Of a stretch of 64,000 bases of DNA, positions 63,794 to 64,000 are shown in pieces; the first letter of the stretch is position 1, and every line of letters begins with the position of its first letter. This DNA comes from JAWPMT01 sp965267435 (lineage in GTDB: Bacteria; Bacteroidota; Bacteroidia; Cytophagales; Cyclobacteriaceae). The translations under genes were made by a program, and so were the position numbers. The stretch lies in NCBI GenBank assembly GCA_965267435.1, contig OZ253960.1, positions 1,364,001 to 1,428,000 of the forward strand, in the 5' to 3' direction. The notes beneath the pieces are model-generated. The model had not been told where the DNA came from and ran no database searches. It saw only the letters and a program-made list of their open reading frames with translations.

Positions 63794-64000
63794 ATGATAA
63801 ACTCAGGAGACACCGCCTGGGTCATGGTAGCCATGGCCCTCGTGATGCTAATGACGCCGGCTGGGCTGGCGCTGTTTTATGGAGGACTTTCGAGTAAAAA
63901 GAATGTGATCAACACCGTCGGCATGAGCTATGTGGCCTTTTGCGTGGCCACGCTCGTCTGGGTTGTTGGTGGCTACTCGATTGCCTTTGGTGCGACGATT
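63794..64000 (+). CDS. amt: Ammonium transporter, 3' end beyond the window
   Basis: The frame is open from ATG 63794 to the end of the window, giving the first 69 residues. It begins MINSGDTAWVMVAMALVMLM and continues PAGLALFYGGLSSKKNVINT, the characteristic first helix and loop of Amt/MEP transporters, followed by the second helix. Amt proteins take up ammonium (as ammonia) through the inner membrane. It is cotranscribed with the ankyrin-type glutaminase, so glutamine breakdown and ammonium uptake are linked. Confidence 0.95.
   Translation, partial: MINSGDTAWVMVAMALVMLMTPAGLALFYGGLSSKKNVINTVGMSYVAFCVATLVWVVGGYSIAFGATI

Noticed and set aside
1..64000. Defence systems, toxin-antitoxin pairs, prophage, insertion sequences, tRNA and rRNA genes
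   Set aside because: I looked for their characteristic proteins, terminal repeats and cloverleaf patterns and found none I could support.

Overview
The window looks like chromosomal DNA of a member of the Bacteroidota, most plausibly a marine or particle-associated Saprospiria/Cytophagia-type organism. Evidence: three proteins with type A C-terminal sorting domains of the type IX secretion system (T9SS), one protein with a type B (SprB-like, gliding-associated) sorting domain whose gene overlaps a PorP/SprF gene, permease-prefix FtsX transporters, AraC regulators with membrane-bound N-termini, a TPR/HTH regulator, and almost no Shine-Dalgarno sequences. The exact genus cannot be settled from the sequence alone. 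I saw no rRNA, tRNA, CRISPR array, insertion sequence, phage gene or plasmid gene.

Layout. 1-15.9 kb: four co-directional, nearly abutting genes for large modular exported proteins (a CARDB/PPC/TIG protein cut by the window start, an uncharacterised beta-rich protein, a fibronectin-III-like protein, and a 2824-residue T9SS protein with 20 HYR modules, 18 of them joined by a near-identical 252-bp DNA repeat). 15.9-18.9 kb: PadR regulator plus FtsX-type permease. 19-21.3 kb: two lipoproteins, one probably an alpha/alpha-barrel carbohydrate enzyme. 21.3-23.9 kb: a signalling module (small protein, 7-TM protein, sensorless histidine kinase, divergent NarL-type response regulator). 24.2-27.6 kb: L-serine dehydratase and an unknown gene pair. 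27.6-33.8 kb: haem-binding dehydrogenase-like lipoprotein and a BNR/VPS10-like protein in one operon. 33.9-38.7 kb: PKD adhesin with type B sorting domain and its PorP/SprF partner. 39-43 kb: DoxX protein, membrane AraC regulator and a second FtsX permease. 43.2-48.9 kb: convergent T9SS-exported M60 metallopeptidase and GH16 glucanase. 49.3-50.9 kb: tandem polyphosphate kinase 2 genes. 51-52.7 kb: methyltransferase and SlyD. 52.8-59.1 kb: a five-gene amino-sugar operon. 59.2-62.1 kb: small membrane proteins and a TPR regulator. 62.3-64 kb: ankyrin-repeat glutaminase and the start of an ammonium transporter.

How the genes fit together. Much of the window is devoted to exported proteins: adhesive or structural giants, a protease and a glucanase for polymer attack, and carbohydrate-binding lipoproteins. 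The amino-sugar operon is the most unusual metabolic unit: it combines a Tat-signal oxidoreductase, a deacetylase of the NagA family with a Sec-type signal peptide, an Nramp-fold transporter without the canonical metal-binding residues, a NagB-type deaminase and an exported six-hairpin-like protein. Glutaminase/Amt and serine dehydratase add ammonia-related metabolism.

The two strongest candidates for something undescribed are (i) the four-gene cluster at 1-15.9 kb, which may be a giant surface protein split over several translationally coupled genes, and (ii) the amino-sugar operon with its non-canonical Nramp-like transporter.
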